A stretch of DNA of 36,236 nucleotides from Corynebacterium yonathiae (lineage in GTDB: Bacteria > Actinomycetota > Actinomycetes > Mycobacteriales > Mycobacteriaceae). The notes beneath the pieces are model-generated. The model saw nothing but the letters and a program-made list of their open reading frames with translations, ran no database searches and was not told the origin of the DNA. Within the stretch, counting starts at the first letter, position 1; each line of letters begins with the position of its first letter. Below, piece after piece: positions 27,063-34,680 of this stretch. The stretch spans positions 1 to 36,236 of the forward strand of contig NZ_JAKOPM010000019.1 of the NCBI RefSeq assembly GCF_022288805.1, given 5' to 3'. The position numbers and the translations under genes are program-made.

Positions 27063-27440
27063 ATGGACAATCTCGTCAATGAATTCCCTTCCGAAGACAA
27101 TCCGTTCGTCAACGTGGGAAAGGAAGTTCGCAGTAAATGGGTACCAGTCATGGGTAACCATGATGATGCTGGCGATGGAAGCAATCTGGCTCGTCAAATG
27201 GCCTACGCAGGCGAAGCCCTAAAACAAGACCATTCAGGAAACGTATACTGGACTGCCCAAGGGCTCCACGCATCTGATGGAACAATCGTTGCGCGCAATC
27301 TGGGGCAAGCTGCCCAACTACTGGTTGAAACCGGTTGGGTATCCGACACCGGGATTCACTGGCAACTGTTCGCCAACACTTCTGAAGAAGAACGAACCAG
27401 CACCCTTAAGGCTGCGGCCAAGAAGCTTGGCTTCTGCTAG
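27063..27440 (+). CDS. Unrecognised plasmid-associated protein
   Basis: I do not recognise this 125-residue product. ATG 27063 is well placed after aaaggaga (27047-27054), which supports a real gene. The protein is acidic and soluble, without signal peptide or membrane segment, and is rich in Gly/Asn/Asp (GNHDDAGDGSNLARQ). It ends AAAKKLGFC. The +1 frame continues after its stop with a plausible protein tail (FSADNPDEPLELATSFKERL, stop at 27523-27525), so the original gene may have been longer and frameshifted. It is the first gene on the plasmid side of the rpmD junction. Base composition is lower in GC than the ribosomal genes. Confidence 0.6.
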   Translation: MDNLVNEFPSEDNPFVNVGKEVRSKWVPVMGNHDDAGDGSNLARQMAYAGEALKQDHSGNVYWTAQGLHASDGTIVARNLGQAAQLLVETGWVSDTGIHWQLFANTSEEERTSTLKAAAKKLGFC

Positions 27441-27532
27441 CTCTATACAATTTTCGGCAGATAACCCAGACGAACCCCTAGAGCTAGCCACCAGCTTCAA
27501 AGAGCGGCTGGAAGGCGCTCAATAAAAGGAAA

Positions 27533-27569
27533 CTCCCCAGTGCTTCTCGTCGTTGGAAGCACTGGGGAG
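27533..27569. repeat. Perfect 14-bp inverted repeat hairpin
   Basis: CTCCCCAGTGCTTC (27533-27546) is exactly complementary to GAAGCACTGGGGAG (27556-27569) around a 9-base loop. It has no T run directly after it and sits immediately before a second hairpin that does. It may be part of a tandem terminator, or a single-stranded structure with a plasmid role. Confidence 0.8.
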
Positions 27570-27610
27570 AAGCCACCTGCGGGGGTGCGGGAGTCGTGGC
27601 TTTTTGTTTT
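27570..27610 (+). terminator. Rho-independent terminator
   Basis: AAGCCAC (27570-27576) pairs with GTGGCTT (27596-27602), followed by tttgtttt. It would end transcription from the 27063 gene. The ~270 bases after it (27611-27880) hold no gene; they contain the AT-rich repeats before parA. Confidence 0.75.
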
Positions 27611-27728
27611 CCTTCCGTCCGACTATGCGCCGGGGGAGGTGCGCTGCGGACACCCAAAACCATACCGCCTTACAACGCGCCCGCAACCGGAATATCCCTC
27701 AGCAAGTGGATAGCTTTAAATTTCGAGA

Positions 27729-27840
27729 TGCGCATATATGCATATGTGCATATCAGTACATGCGCATAAAGTGATTTTTAGTTCAGCTCTCTACTTAATG
27801 GTTTCCCTCCACATAGCATGATATACACACATGCGCATGT
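27729..27840. repeat. AT-rich repeats upstream of parA (candidate partition/operator sites)
   Basis: Short related units built on GCGCATAT and its variants cluster here: TGCGCATAT at 27729, GTGCATAT near 27746, TGCGCATAA at 27761 and ATGCGCATG at 27831. Several are palindromic (ATGCAT, CATATG). Their place before a ParA gene with a small DNA-binding partner fits a centromere or operator of a type Ib partition system. The core GCGCATAT also opens the iterons at the right end of the window. Confidence 0.55.
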
Positions 27841-27880
27841 CGCTACCTGGAGAGATCTTCTCTAAATCTATTCTTGCTTT

Positions 27881-28477
27881 ATGACTCGAGTAATTTCCGT
27901 GATTCAGTCGAAGGGCGGGACAGGGAAGACCACACTTTCGATAATGCTCGCAGAGGCAATTCGGAAGATGGGTTATACGGTTGCAGTCGCAGACGGCGAC
28001 CCCCAGCAATCTGCCACCCGATGGGCGAGCAGAGTAAAGGATTTTCCATTTCCCATCGAATCTGTCCGCAGTTCAAATGATTTCCCTGGAGTAGTCAGGA
28101 GAGGGAACAATCCGGACTTTCTTATAGTCGACACCCCTCCAGGTGGTTTAGCTTTCATAACCGAAAGCGCCGAGGCTGCCGATTTAGTCCTTCTTCCAAC
28201 TGGTGTTTCCCCGATGGATATTGATCGAACGCAGGTCACACTTTCTTGGCTAATAGAAATGGGGATACCAACAGCAGTTGTTCTGTCGAATGTCGACAGA
28301 AGGGAAAAACTTCTAGATGAAGTCCATGCCGAACTGGAGGGTGATGAAACTGCAGCGCTTGCTGAAACAGTCATCCCAACGAGGGCGGCTACACGTCGCG
28401 CTTTCGGAACAAAGCCCAGTAGTACGAAGGTTTGGGATTCTTTGGCTCGAGAAGTAGTCGCAGCATTTGAGGATTAA
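27881..28477 (+). CDS. parA: ParA-family partition ATPase
   Basis: A 198-residue Walker-type ATPase of the small ParA/Soj class, which drives plasmid segregation by ATP-dependent nucleoid binding. The deviant Walker A is KGGTGKTT (11-18). Walker A' is DGDPQQSA (38-45), and the Walker B equivalent is LIVDTPPGG (81-89). There is no N-terminal helix-turn-helix extension, so it belongs to the short (type Ib) class, in which the partner protein, not ParA, represses the operon. ATG 27881 has only a distant ggagaga (27849-27855). The partner gene follows 10 bases downstream. Codon use is AT-richer than in the ribosomal region, consistent with a plasmid origin. Confidence 0.93.
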   Translation: MTRVISVIQSKGGTGKTTLSIMLAEAIRKMGYTVAVADGDPQQSATRWASRVKDFPFPIESVRSSNDFPGVVRRGNNPDFLIVDTPPGGLAFITESAEAADLVLLPTGVSPMDIDRTQVTLSWLIEMGIPTAVVLSNVDRREKLLDEVHAELEGDETAALAETVIPTRAATRRAFGTKPSSTKVWDSLAREVVAAFED

Positions 28478-28487
28478 GGGGTAGGCA

Positions 28488-28724
28488 ATGGCAATTCCAA
28501 AGGCTAAAAATAAGGCGCGGGAAGAATCGTCTGGAAATAAGTCGGAGGTCTCGCCTTCAACAAAGATGTTCGCCCAAGCTAACGATAAAGCGACACGCCT
28601 TCAGTTGTACGTCCGCGATCGGCAATTGATTAAAGAGCTCAAACTCGCCGCAGTGGAAGAAGAGAAGAGTATCTCCCAACTTTTTGAAGAGTGGGCAACA
28701 CGATGGCTCGAGGAAAGAAGCTAA
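28488..28724 (+). CDS. ParB-like partner, small ribbon-helix-helix protein
   Basis: A 78-residue protein with a basic, disordered N-terminus (residues 1-32) and a C-terminal ribbon-helix-helix fold: a strand TRLQLYV, helix DRQLIKELKLAAVEEE, then SISQLFEEWATRWLEE. This is the layout of ParG/ParR-type centromere-binding proteins that pair with short ParA proteins. An aggggtagg ribosome site precedes ATG 28488. It should bind the repeats on one or both sides of the operon and stimulate ParA. No full-size ParB is present. Functional assignment rests on context and fold. Confidence 0.8.
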   Translation: MAIPKAKNKAREESSGNKSEVSPSTKMFAQANDKATRLQLYVRDRQLIKELKLAAVEEEKSISQLFEEWATRWLEERS

Positions 28725-28733
28725 CTATCTGGT

Positions 28734-28783
28734 GTATATACCTACATACACATATGCGGATATAGGTATATACACATATGCGC
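28734..28783. repeat. Inverted and direct repeats downstream of the par genes (candidate parS)
   Basis: GTATATACCTA (28734-28744) and TAGGTATATAC (28763-28773) form an 11-bp perfect inverted repeat. TACACATATGCG occurs twice in direct orientation at 28747-28758 and 28771-28782, 24 bases apart. The tract separates the convergent par genes and relaxase gene. It could serve as centromere and, less likely, as terminator, since there is no T run. Confidence 0.6.
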
Positions 28784-28807
28784 TCTAGTGCTTTTACCTC
28801 GCTGTTT

Positions 28808-31800
28808 CTAGAGCTCTGGGCCTTGTTCTTCTTCAAGGTCGTCAGCAGGTGCTTGTTCGTCAGTGGTATCGCTGTCGCTGGTAACGCTTTGTTGCTCGCC
28901 ACCTAGGCCGAGGCTGGCGAGGAAGTCGAGGCTTGCTTGTGCGCCCTGGTGCAGATCGCCGGCGTCTTCGTCCTGGGTGTTGTCGGTGTTGTCGGCTTCT
29001 GGGGTGGTCTCAGGTGCTGATGGTTCTTCTTCCACCTCGTTGTAGGAGGTGTCTGGCTCGTCATAGTCAGTGGTGTCGTGCTCGTAGGCGGCGGCGATGG
29101 TGTCTGCCATCATGTCGCGGATGGTGTCTTGGGCGGATTCGTCTATGCCGAGGCGGCGTAGTTCGTAGGTGCGTTGTGCGGCCAGGAGGTTTACTTCATC
29201 GGCGATATAGCCTGCATGGTCGGCAACATCGTTCGGGATTTCTTCTTCGCGCAAGCGGGTAGCGATGTCGGCGCGGTCGGCCCAGTCCATTTTCTCGCGG
29301 CGGATAGTATCGAGGCGTTGTTGCAGCCTATCGGTGTGTTCGCTGTCGTACTGTTGGGCTGCGTGGAGGCGCTTGTCCCATTCTTCGTGGTCCTCGGCGC
29401 GGTAGCAGATTTCCTCCCACAATCGTGCCTCCGGAAGGTTAGCGCCGGTGTCTTCAATGGCCTGCTGCGCTAGGCTGCGGCGCTGTTGCGCCTGTTCAAG
29501 ACGCTTGTGCGCATGGTCTATGCGCTGTTGGTAGGTGCCATAGCCTGCCGCGTCGTGGTCATAAGCCCGCTCGGCTACCGGGCGGGTGTAATCATCAGCC
29601 AGTAGGCGTTGGTGCTCAATGTCTGCCAGGGCAGCTTCTTCTTCACGCAAGGCGGAACTGTGGTCTGCCATGGCCTGCTCATAGGCGCGAATACGCGCAG
29701 CATCAAGACGCACCTGCTGGAAGTTAGCCTTTACCTCGTTAAGGGCTGCGTCTTTGTCTTCGTAGAGGCGAGTAGTAATACTTGCTTCCTGCCAAGTGAG
29801 CGATTCCACCTTGGAACGAGCAAAGCGTGCGTGCTCTGCCAGCACAGTTTGGTTGAGCTGGTTAAGGTTTCCTTCCTTTCCAGTAAGGCGAGCAGTTTCC
29901 GCGCGATCGTAAGGGTTGTGGGTGCGAAGCCACGTATCGAGTTCTATATCTGCATGCCTGGATACAGGTGGTAGTTGGTTGCGTTTGCCCGTATCAAGCT
30001 GGCGAAGCTGTTCATCTAGGCGGTAGCGGATAAGGCGTGCCGGATCGTGGGCGTTGTCAATATCGCGGGTCGCCGCGTCCATGACGGTGCGCGGGTCAAT
30101 GCCCGCGTCAATGAGTTTTGCCCAGCCGTGGCGGATAGGTTCTGTGCCGTCATCGCTGGTTTCAATCTTTTGAGCAAGGTCACCGGGCAGGGTGTCGATC
30201 CAGTCGGGTAGGTAAGCGTCGATGAAGTCGTTGGTGGCCTCATCTTTGCCCATAAGCCATAGGCTCATCATGCGATCGGGTGAGGTCTGCTCGTCTACGA
30301 CGTCGGCTATGACCTCGCGTGCAGCCTTTGGGCTGTTATCGCGCGAGATTGCCTTATTAAAGACGTCCCTGACACTGGGGGCTTGGCGTATTCCTTGGTA
30401 GTGGTAGTGGCCTTCTTCGGCCAGTTCATCTAGCTGGTGTTCGGTAACAGCATAGATGTGGTTGGCGATTTTGCCGCGTGTAAGTGCCACATACAGCCCT
30501 GCTCTATCCACGTGGTGGTCGATTACCGCGCGGGTGCAGTCCACGGTGCTGCCCTGGGCGCGGTGGACAGTAGCGGCATAGCCTAGCTGCACATTGTCGT
30601 GGACGTAGTCTGCTGGCAGGCACAGGGTCTCACCGGTTGCTGTGTTGCGGGCGGTGATACTGCCGTTGTCGGCAATGGCGGTGACTGTCATAAGGGTGCC
30701 GTTGTTGATACGGGTACTCGTAGCAGTCTCATCGTCGTAGAACGTCTGGTTTTTGCGCGCCAGAATCGTATCGCCGACACCGGCTTGTTCACCTCTAGAA
30801 AGCTGAGCTTCCACGGTGGTGTCAACCTCACCGTGGGCGATGTAGTGGGCGCGGATTGTCTCGTTGAGTTCTGCCACATCGCGGTTGGTAGCAGCAATGA
30901 GAAGGCTGGTTTTACCGCTAGAAATATCAGCCAGGTAGTCTGCTGCGGCTTTACCTAGCATGTCGCTGCGTGCGCCACCATTGACCCAACCACGCTCTGT
31001 ATAGAAGTCGAAGGTAGAAGAATCTCCGTCACGCAAACGCAAGCTGGTGGCGGATTGTTCACGGTCTCCGCCGAAGCGCACGACTTCGGAGAGTTGATTA
31101 TCCGTGCGGTCTGCGGCGTTGACCATTGCGCCGAATAGTCCGCCGTTTTCTACCGCGCCGAGCTGTTTATGGTCACCGATAAAGCGCACGACTGCGCCTG
31201 CTTCCTCGGCAATGTCTAACAGCGAGCCGATGTTAGGGGTCGAGGCCATGCCGGCCTCGTCGACGATGATCATATCGCCCGCGTTAATAGAAACCGGAAG
31301 GTCTTTAAGACTATGGCCGGGCTTTGTTGGGTGGTTTCCACGCCAGGTGTAGGTGAGTTTGTCGATGGTAAAAGCATCAAAACCTAAGTCTTTCGACAAC
31401 ACCTCTGCCGCCTGGGCAGACGGGGCCAGACCAATCACGTTGCGGCCTTCATTGGCCCACACGTTGGCAACCAGACGCATAGATGCAGTCTTGCCAGTAC
31501 CTGCCGGGCCTACGCCGGTAGCGGCGAGTGTGCCGCAGGTAAGGAGGTAGCGGGCCATGGATTCCTGCCCTGCGTTAAGGCGGAACCCAGCCTCTGCTTC
31601 GTGTTCATCCAGTGCTTTATCAATCGCTGCAGATGGTGCGAATGCGGCCACCGGTTCGTTGAGTGCGCCCAGTGCTTTGTCTTCGGTATCGAGGATGTCC
31701 TGGGTGGTATAAAGCTCGCTATCAGCGCGGGCATCCCGGGCCTTTCCAGCCGAGTTCTTCAGGGCTTCGGGCAGTTCCAGGACGTCGAAATCATTCAAGG

Positions 31801-33274
31801 AAATGGCCTTATCGCGAACAATTGCTTCCACCACAGTGGCGTGGATAAGGTCGCGCTCGGAAAGAGAATCGAAGCGATAGCCTTGGAGTTTTCCACCCGC
31901 AGCAGTCGCTACATGCGAGGCGCGAAAGTAAGAACGACGTCTGACAACGGTGTCTAAAACCTCGTCGATAAGACCTGAAAGGTGGTCCTCGGAACGAAAG
32001 ACTGGACGCTCATCACGTCCAGAATCTGCGGCAAGTTGGGCGATGGCAGCGAGTTCCTCTGCCCCAGTATCACGCGCGGAGACTTCCGCTTTCCAGCCTG
32101 CGCGAAGCTCTGCAAGGCTTTCTGGTTCACGCTTTGCATCACGGGTTTCCAAGATAGCTTGCTGCCACAAACGACCCACCTCAACCGAGTTAGGGGTTGC
32201 ACCACGCGCGGCAACAAACTCTTCCACGAGTCGCTTATAGACCGGCTGTGCGCCGCGTCGACGCTTGGAAAAAGACTCCATCAGCGACTGCGAAATACCG
32301 TCAATCTCCCACGTAGGTTCCTTGTTGACCCCATGGTCGCAGGCGGTGAAAGTGTAGCCCATCTCGTTAGAAAGCAGGGTGTTCAAGATGGAATCATAGC
32401 GGTGCGAAATCGACTGATGATACTTCATCAAGGTGTACCCATCGATGGACAACCAGCGCCCATCTTCGGTCTGAACCTTGTTGGATACCAGCACGTGCGA
32501 GTGCAGATCCGGGTCTCCTGCGCGCGTATCGTAGTGCTTAAACTCCGACGCGACGAAGCCTTTCGTCTTGACTTGCTCACGCCCTTGCTTGCCAACTCGG
32601 GTAAACAAAGCGTTGTCTTCTGCCCACGCCATAGCTTCCTTTACGGCCTGATGATGAAGCGCCTCAATGCGCCGCGCGGTCTCTTCATCAGACAGCGCCC
32701 ACGCCACAGACACGGACTTGGCAGGCGAGAAAGTCAGGTCAAAACCCGACACAGATTGGCGCACGTTGTCTTTAAGACCATTGACCCAGTTGACAACTTC
32801 TCGGCCTGACTGCGGCTCGACTCCGTGTTCTTCAATGAAGAATTCTCGGCCAATATCTTGGACTAATTCGGCTCGCTCCTGCTTTCCCATCAGCGTTCCC
32901 GTTGTCTGCCTATGGCGGCGCTCAGCGTCACGAAGTGCCACCAAAACCGGCACATCATTAGTGAAATTAGCGAACGGACGCCCCAGCTGTACGTCCTTGA
33001 TTTTCTGACCCTCGGACATCTTCATATCCGCATCCGGGTGCAGCCCCTCGCCGTACAACGCGGCCATTTGCGACTCGGTAACTTCCCCACCCTGCACGGC
33101 ATTCTCGGTGTTCAAACCAGCCAAACCAGAGCCTAACCAACGACCTGGCGGGGTGCCTTTCGCGTCGTAATACTTCGACAAACTTGGCGCATCTGTCGGC
33201 CCATCATTGGTAGCCACAGAGCGCAACAGGTACTCATAACCTGTTCCGCTATTGACTACGCGCAGGGTCATCAT
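28808..33274 (-). CDS. MOBF-family conjugative relaxase-helicase (TraA/TrwC-like)
   Basis: A 1488-residue two-domain protein that nicks oriT and unwinds plasmid DNA for conjugative transfer. The N-terminal relaxase domain has candidate catalytic tyrosines (Y13/Y15 and Y35/Y36), the block FDLTFSPAKSVSVAWAL (178-194) and the metal-binding His triad (H247, H258, H260 in HYDTRAGDPDLHSH). The central RecD-like helicase has Walker A GPAGTGKT (589-596), Walker B VDEAG (671-675), GDHKQLGAVENGG, and the C-terminal AATVHRAQGSTVD motif. A long Glu/Asp/Gln-rich, probably coiled and disordered tail (about 1130-1488) follows. ATG 33274 is chosen over an in-frame TTG at 33295. No type IV secretion or coupling-protein gene is in the window, so the plasmid may be mobilisable only, or the contig incomplete. 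Confidence 0.95.
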   Translation of the reverse strand: MMTLRVVNSGTGYEYLLRSVATNDGPTDAPSLSKYYDAKGTPPGRWLGSGLAGLNTENAVQGGEVTESQMAALYGEGLHPDADMKMSEGQKIKDVQLGRPFANFTNDVPVLVALRDAERRHRQTTGTLMGKQERAELVQDIGREFFIEEHGVEPQSGREVVNWVNGLKDNVRQSVSGFDLTFSPAKSVSVAWALSDEETARRIEALHHQAVKEAMAWAEDNALFTRVGKQGREQVKTKGFVASEFKHYDTRAGDPDLHSHVLVSNKVQTEDGRWLSIDGYTLMKYHQSISHRYDSILNTLLSNEMGYTFTACDHGVNKEPTWEIDGISQSLMESFSKRRRGAQPVYKRLVEEFVAARGATPNSVEVGRLWQQAILETRDAKREPESLAELRAGWKAEVSARDTGAEELAAIAQLAADSGRDERPVFRSEDHLSGLIDEVLDTVVRRRSYFRASHVATAAGGKLQGYRFDSLSERDLIHATVVEAIVRDKAISLNDFDVLELPEALKNSAGKARDARADSELYTTQDILDTEDKALGALNEPVAAFAPSAAIDKALDEHEAEAGFRLNAGQESMARYLLTCGTLAATGVGPAGTGKTASMRLVANVWANEGRNVIGLAPSAQAAEVLSKDLGFDAFTIDKLTYTWRGNHPTKPGHSLKDLPVSINAGDMIIVDEAGMASTPNIGSLLDIAEEAGAVVRFIGDHKQLGAVENGGLFGAMVNAADRTDNQLSEVVRFGGDREQSATSLRLRDGDSSTFDFYTERGWVNGGARSDMLGKAAADYLADISSGKTSLLIAATNRDVAELNETIRAHYIAHGEVDTTVEAQLSRGEQAGVGDTILARKNQTFYDDETATSTRINNGTLMTVTAIADNGSITARNTATGETLCLPADYVHDNVQLGYAATVHRAQGSTVDCTRAVIDHHVDRAGLYVALTRGKIANHIYAVTEHQLDELAEEGHYHYQGIRQAPSVRDVFNKAISRDNSPKAAREVIADVVDEQTSPDRMMSLWLMGKDEATNDFIDAYLPDWIDTLPGDLAQKIETSDDGTEPIRHGWAKLIDAGIDPRTVMDAATRDIDNAHDPARLIRYRLDEQLRQLDTGKRNQLPPVSRHADIELDTWLRTHNPYDRAETARLTGKEGNLNQLNQTVLAEHARFARSKVESLTWQEASITTRLYEDKDAALNEVKANFQQVRLDAARIRAYEQAMADHSSALREEEAALADIEHQRLLADDYTRPVAERAYDHDAAGYGTYQQRIDHAHKRLEQAQQRRSLAQQAIEDTGANLPEARLWEEICYRAEDHEEWDKRLHAAQQYDSEHTDRLQQRLDTIRREKMDWADRADIATRLREEEIPNDVADHAGYIADEVNLLAAQRTYELRRLGIDESAQDTIRDMMADTIAAAYEHDTTDYDEPDTSYNEVEEEPSAPETTPEADNTDNTQDEDAGDLHQGAQASLDFLASLGLGGEQQSVTSDSDTTDEQAPADDLEEEQGPEL

Positions 33275-33481
33275 GCGCCCTAGTCTAGCAGCCAAAACCC
33301 GATTAACACTAAGAGTGCATATAGTGTATTGTAAAAAGGGCGCTCGCGCCCACGGCTGCAGGTCTACAGCGCTGTCGAGAGACTGCAGGGATAGTCCACT
33401 GCTTGCTTCCGATTACGCCGAACTTCCCGCGTGGTGTTTGTGTCAGGAGCGGGGCGGTGTGTGCGCTGGCATTGTGGGTTT
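33275..33481. other. Candidate origin of transfer (oriT) between divergent mobilisation genes
   Basis: This non-coding gap lies just upstream of the relaxase gene, the usual place for oriT in MOBF plasmids. It has several small inverted repeats: ACACTA/TAGTGT (33306-33327), GGGCGC/GCGCCC (33338-33351, 2-base loop) and the palindrome ACAGCGCTGT (33366-33375). CTGCAG also occurs twice. I cannot identify the nic site. The divergent promoters of both flanking genes must also lie here. Confidence 0.45.
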
Positions 33482-33877
33482 ATGGTTACCGCAAGTAGAA
33501 GTTTGAAGAAGCGTCAGGAACTGCGTCAGCGTCTCGAAGAAGAACAGCGTAAGCTGCGCGACCGGAAGAAGAGCATCAACTCGTTGCTCAGCCTTATTGA
33601 GCAACGAGACAAGTTGAACGAAAAGATTGGTCAAGCCTCGCAGTCCATTATCGACCTAGGGGAACCTAAAGAACTCGTGCGCGAGCTCGTCGGTGTAAGC
33701 CAGCGCGATTTCAACGACATGCTCAAGACTGCTAAGGAGTCCTCCCCTAGTGCGGAGGACTCCTCTGGAGACGATGAGTCGCACGCTGGCAATGATGAGG
33801 GCCGGGACAACGACGAAGCCGCCAGCGCCACTAAGGACGCTGGCGGCGATGATGCCGATGACAATGGCGACCAGTAG
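33482..33877 (+). CDS. Small coiled-coil plasmid protein, possible mobilisation accessory
   Basis: A 131-residue protein with a strongly charged N-terminal helix (residues 7-60, LKKRQELRQRLEEEQRKL and following) predicted as coiled coil. A short hydrophobic-polar segment follows (ELVRELVGVSQRDFNDML), then a very acidic, low-complexity tail rich in Asp, Glu, Ser and Gly from about residue 85. It is divergent from the relaxase across the candidate oriT, like relaxosome accessory proteins of the MobC type, but I see no clear family motif. ATG 33482 matches the start of the charged helix; the ribosome site is weak. An in-frame start at 33431 would add 17 Cys/Trp-containing residues and is less likely. 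Confidence 0.6.
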   Translation: MVTASRSLKKRQELRQRLEEEQRKLRDRKKSINSLLSLIEQRDKLNEKIGQASQSIIDLGEPKELVRELVGVSQRDFNDMLKTAKESSPSAEDSSGDDESHAGNDEGRDNDEAASATKDAGGDDADDNGDQ

Positions 33878-33942
33878 TCAGTAGAGAGAAAGACAGTCTT
33901 CGACGTTAGCGGCTGCGGCTACTGTTGCTCGTTCAGGTCGTA

Positions 33943-34263
33943 CTACTCACCGGGGTTGACGGGTGCGGCGTCATACGGGTTGGAGTATGGCGAGTCGTTG
34001 GTCTCGTCCGTAGCGCGCTCGTAGTGGTCAGCCATGGAGCAAACCATCACGCCGAGGAAGGTGAGGAAGAACCAGATGATTACCCAGGCGATTACTCCGC
34101 CTAACGCTCTGATGATTCCTGTTCCCAATCCTGCGCGTCGTATCTGGGCAATGAGCATCCAGACCAGCATGGCGATGAGTGCAGATGGGGACATGGTTGG
34201 TAGCCGATAAATGGCAGTGCGCCCACGGAAGCGTCCTTCCTCTCTGTGGCGCGCGCCGCTCAT
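33943..34263 (-). CDS. Small plasmid membrane protein of unknown function
   Basis: A 106-residue protein with a basic N-terminus (SGARHREEGRFRGR) and two hydrophobic segments: about residues 28-40 and a longer one at 50-76 (GVIAWVIIWFFLTFLGVMV). It ends in a polar, acidic, Pro/Asn-rich tail. Small membrane proteins of this kind are common beside mobilisation genes, but I do not recognise a family. No good ribosome site precedes ATG 34263; the in-frame Met in TMSPSALIAM is another possible start. It is divergent from the ribbon-helix-helix gene, and the palindromes between them could control both. Confidence 0.55.
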   Translation of the reverse strand: MSGARHREEGRFRGRTAIYRLPTMSPSALIAMLVWMLIAQIRRAGLGTGIIRALGGVIAWVIIWFFLTFLGVMVCSMADHYERATDETNDSPYSNPYDAAPVNPGE

Positions 34264-34308
34264 GATGCTGTTAAAGAGTTTGAGAAGACTCCACCAGTCT
34301 TACGTGTG

Positions 34309-34399
34309 GTAAACATTGTTTACACAGTGTCGATTAAACAATTCTATCGACAGTCCCAAGAGTGGCAGCAATGGTAAACAATGTTTACCATTGCTGCCA
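34309..34399. promoter_or_regulatory. Array of palindromic operators between divergent plasmid genes
   Basis: Two copies of the palindrome GTAAACA-N-TGTTTAC lie at 34309-34323 and 34374-34388, centres 65 bases apart. The second is the middle of a 37-bp perfect palindrome (34363-34399): arm TGGCAGCAATGGTAAACA, one central base, then the exact complement. A third inverted repeat, TGTCGAT/ATCGACA (34328-34352), lies between them. The ribosome site of the next gene follows at once. The layout suits autorepression by the ribbon-helix-helix protein encoded next. Confidence 0.75.
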
Positions 34400-34416
34400 A
34401 GGAGAGGATACTGCAT

Positions 34417-34680
34417 ATGAAACAAGCACCCCACCCTTCCGGACGTGTGGTGTCTGTACGGATGCCAGATGAAATCATTGAACGACTCGACACTCTCTGC
34501 GATAGGACAGGACGTAGTCGAGGTTTCTACTTAAAAATGGCTATTACAGCCATGCTTCCCAAACTAGAAGAATTCCATTGGAATCAAGTGGCTGCAGACT
34601 TCGAAGAGAAGACAATCAACAACTTGTTTAACCAAATAATGCTCAACGGGCTAAAAGACGAGCCCGAAGAACAACAGTGA
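34417..34680 (+). CDS. Ribbon-helix-helix DNA-binding protein (CopG-like)
   Basis: An 87-residue protein with a classic ribbon-helix-helix fold: the strand RVVSVRMPD, helix EIIERLDTLCDRTG, and helix SRGFYLKMAITAML (residues 10-47). An acidic C-terminal helix follows and may be for oligomerisation or partner binding. ATG 34417 follows aaggagagg (34399-34407); an in-frame ATG at 34381 lies inside the palindrome and is unlikely. This fold serves plasmid copy-control repressors (CopG), antitoxins (RelB/ParD) and relaxosome proteins (TraY). No toxin gene is adjacent. Because it lies upstream of repA and under palindromic operators, an autoregulated repressor, perhaps for copy control, is the best guess. 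Confidence 0.8.
   Translation: MKQAPHPSGRVVSVRMPDEIIERLDTLCDRTGRSRGFYLKMAITAMLPKLEEFHWNQVAADFEEKTINNLFNQIMLNGLKDEPEEQQ

Noticed and set aside
34417..34680. Toxin-antitoxin module
   Set aside because: The ribbon-helix-helix protein is antitoxin-like, but neither neighbour resembles a toxin; the next 378 bases are non-coding and the divergent gene encodes a membrane protein.
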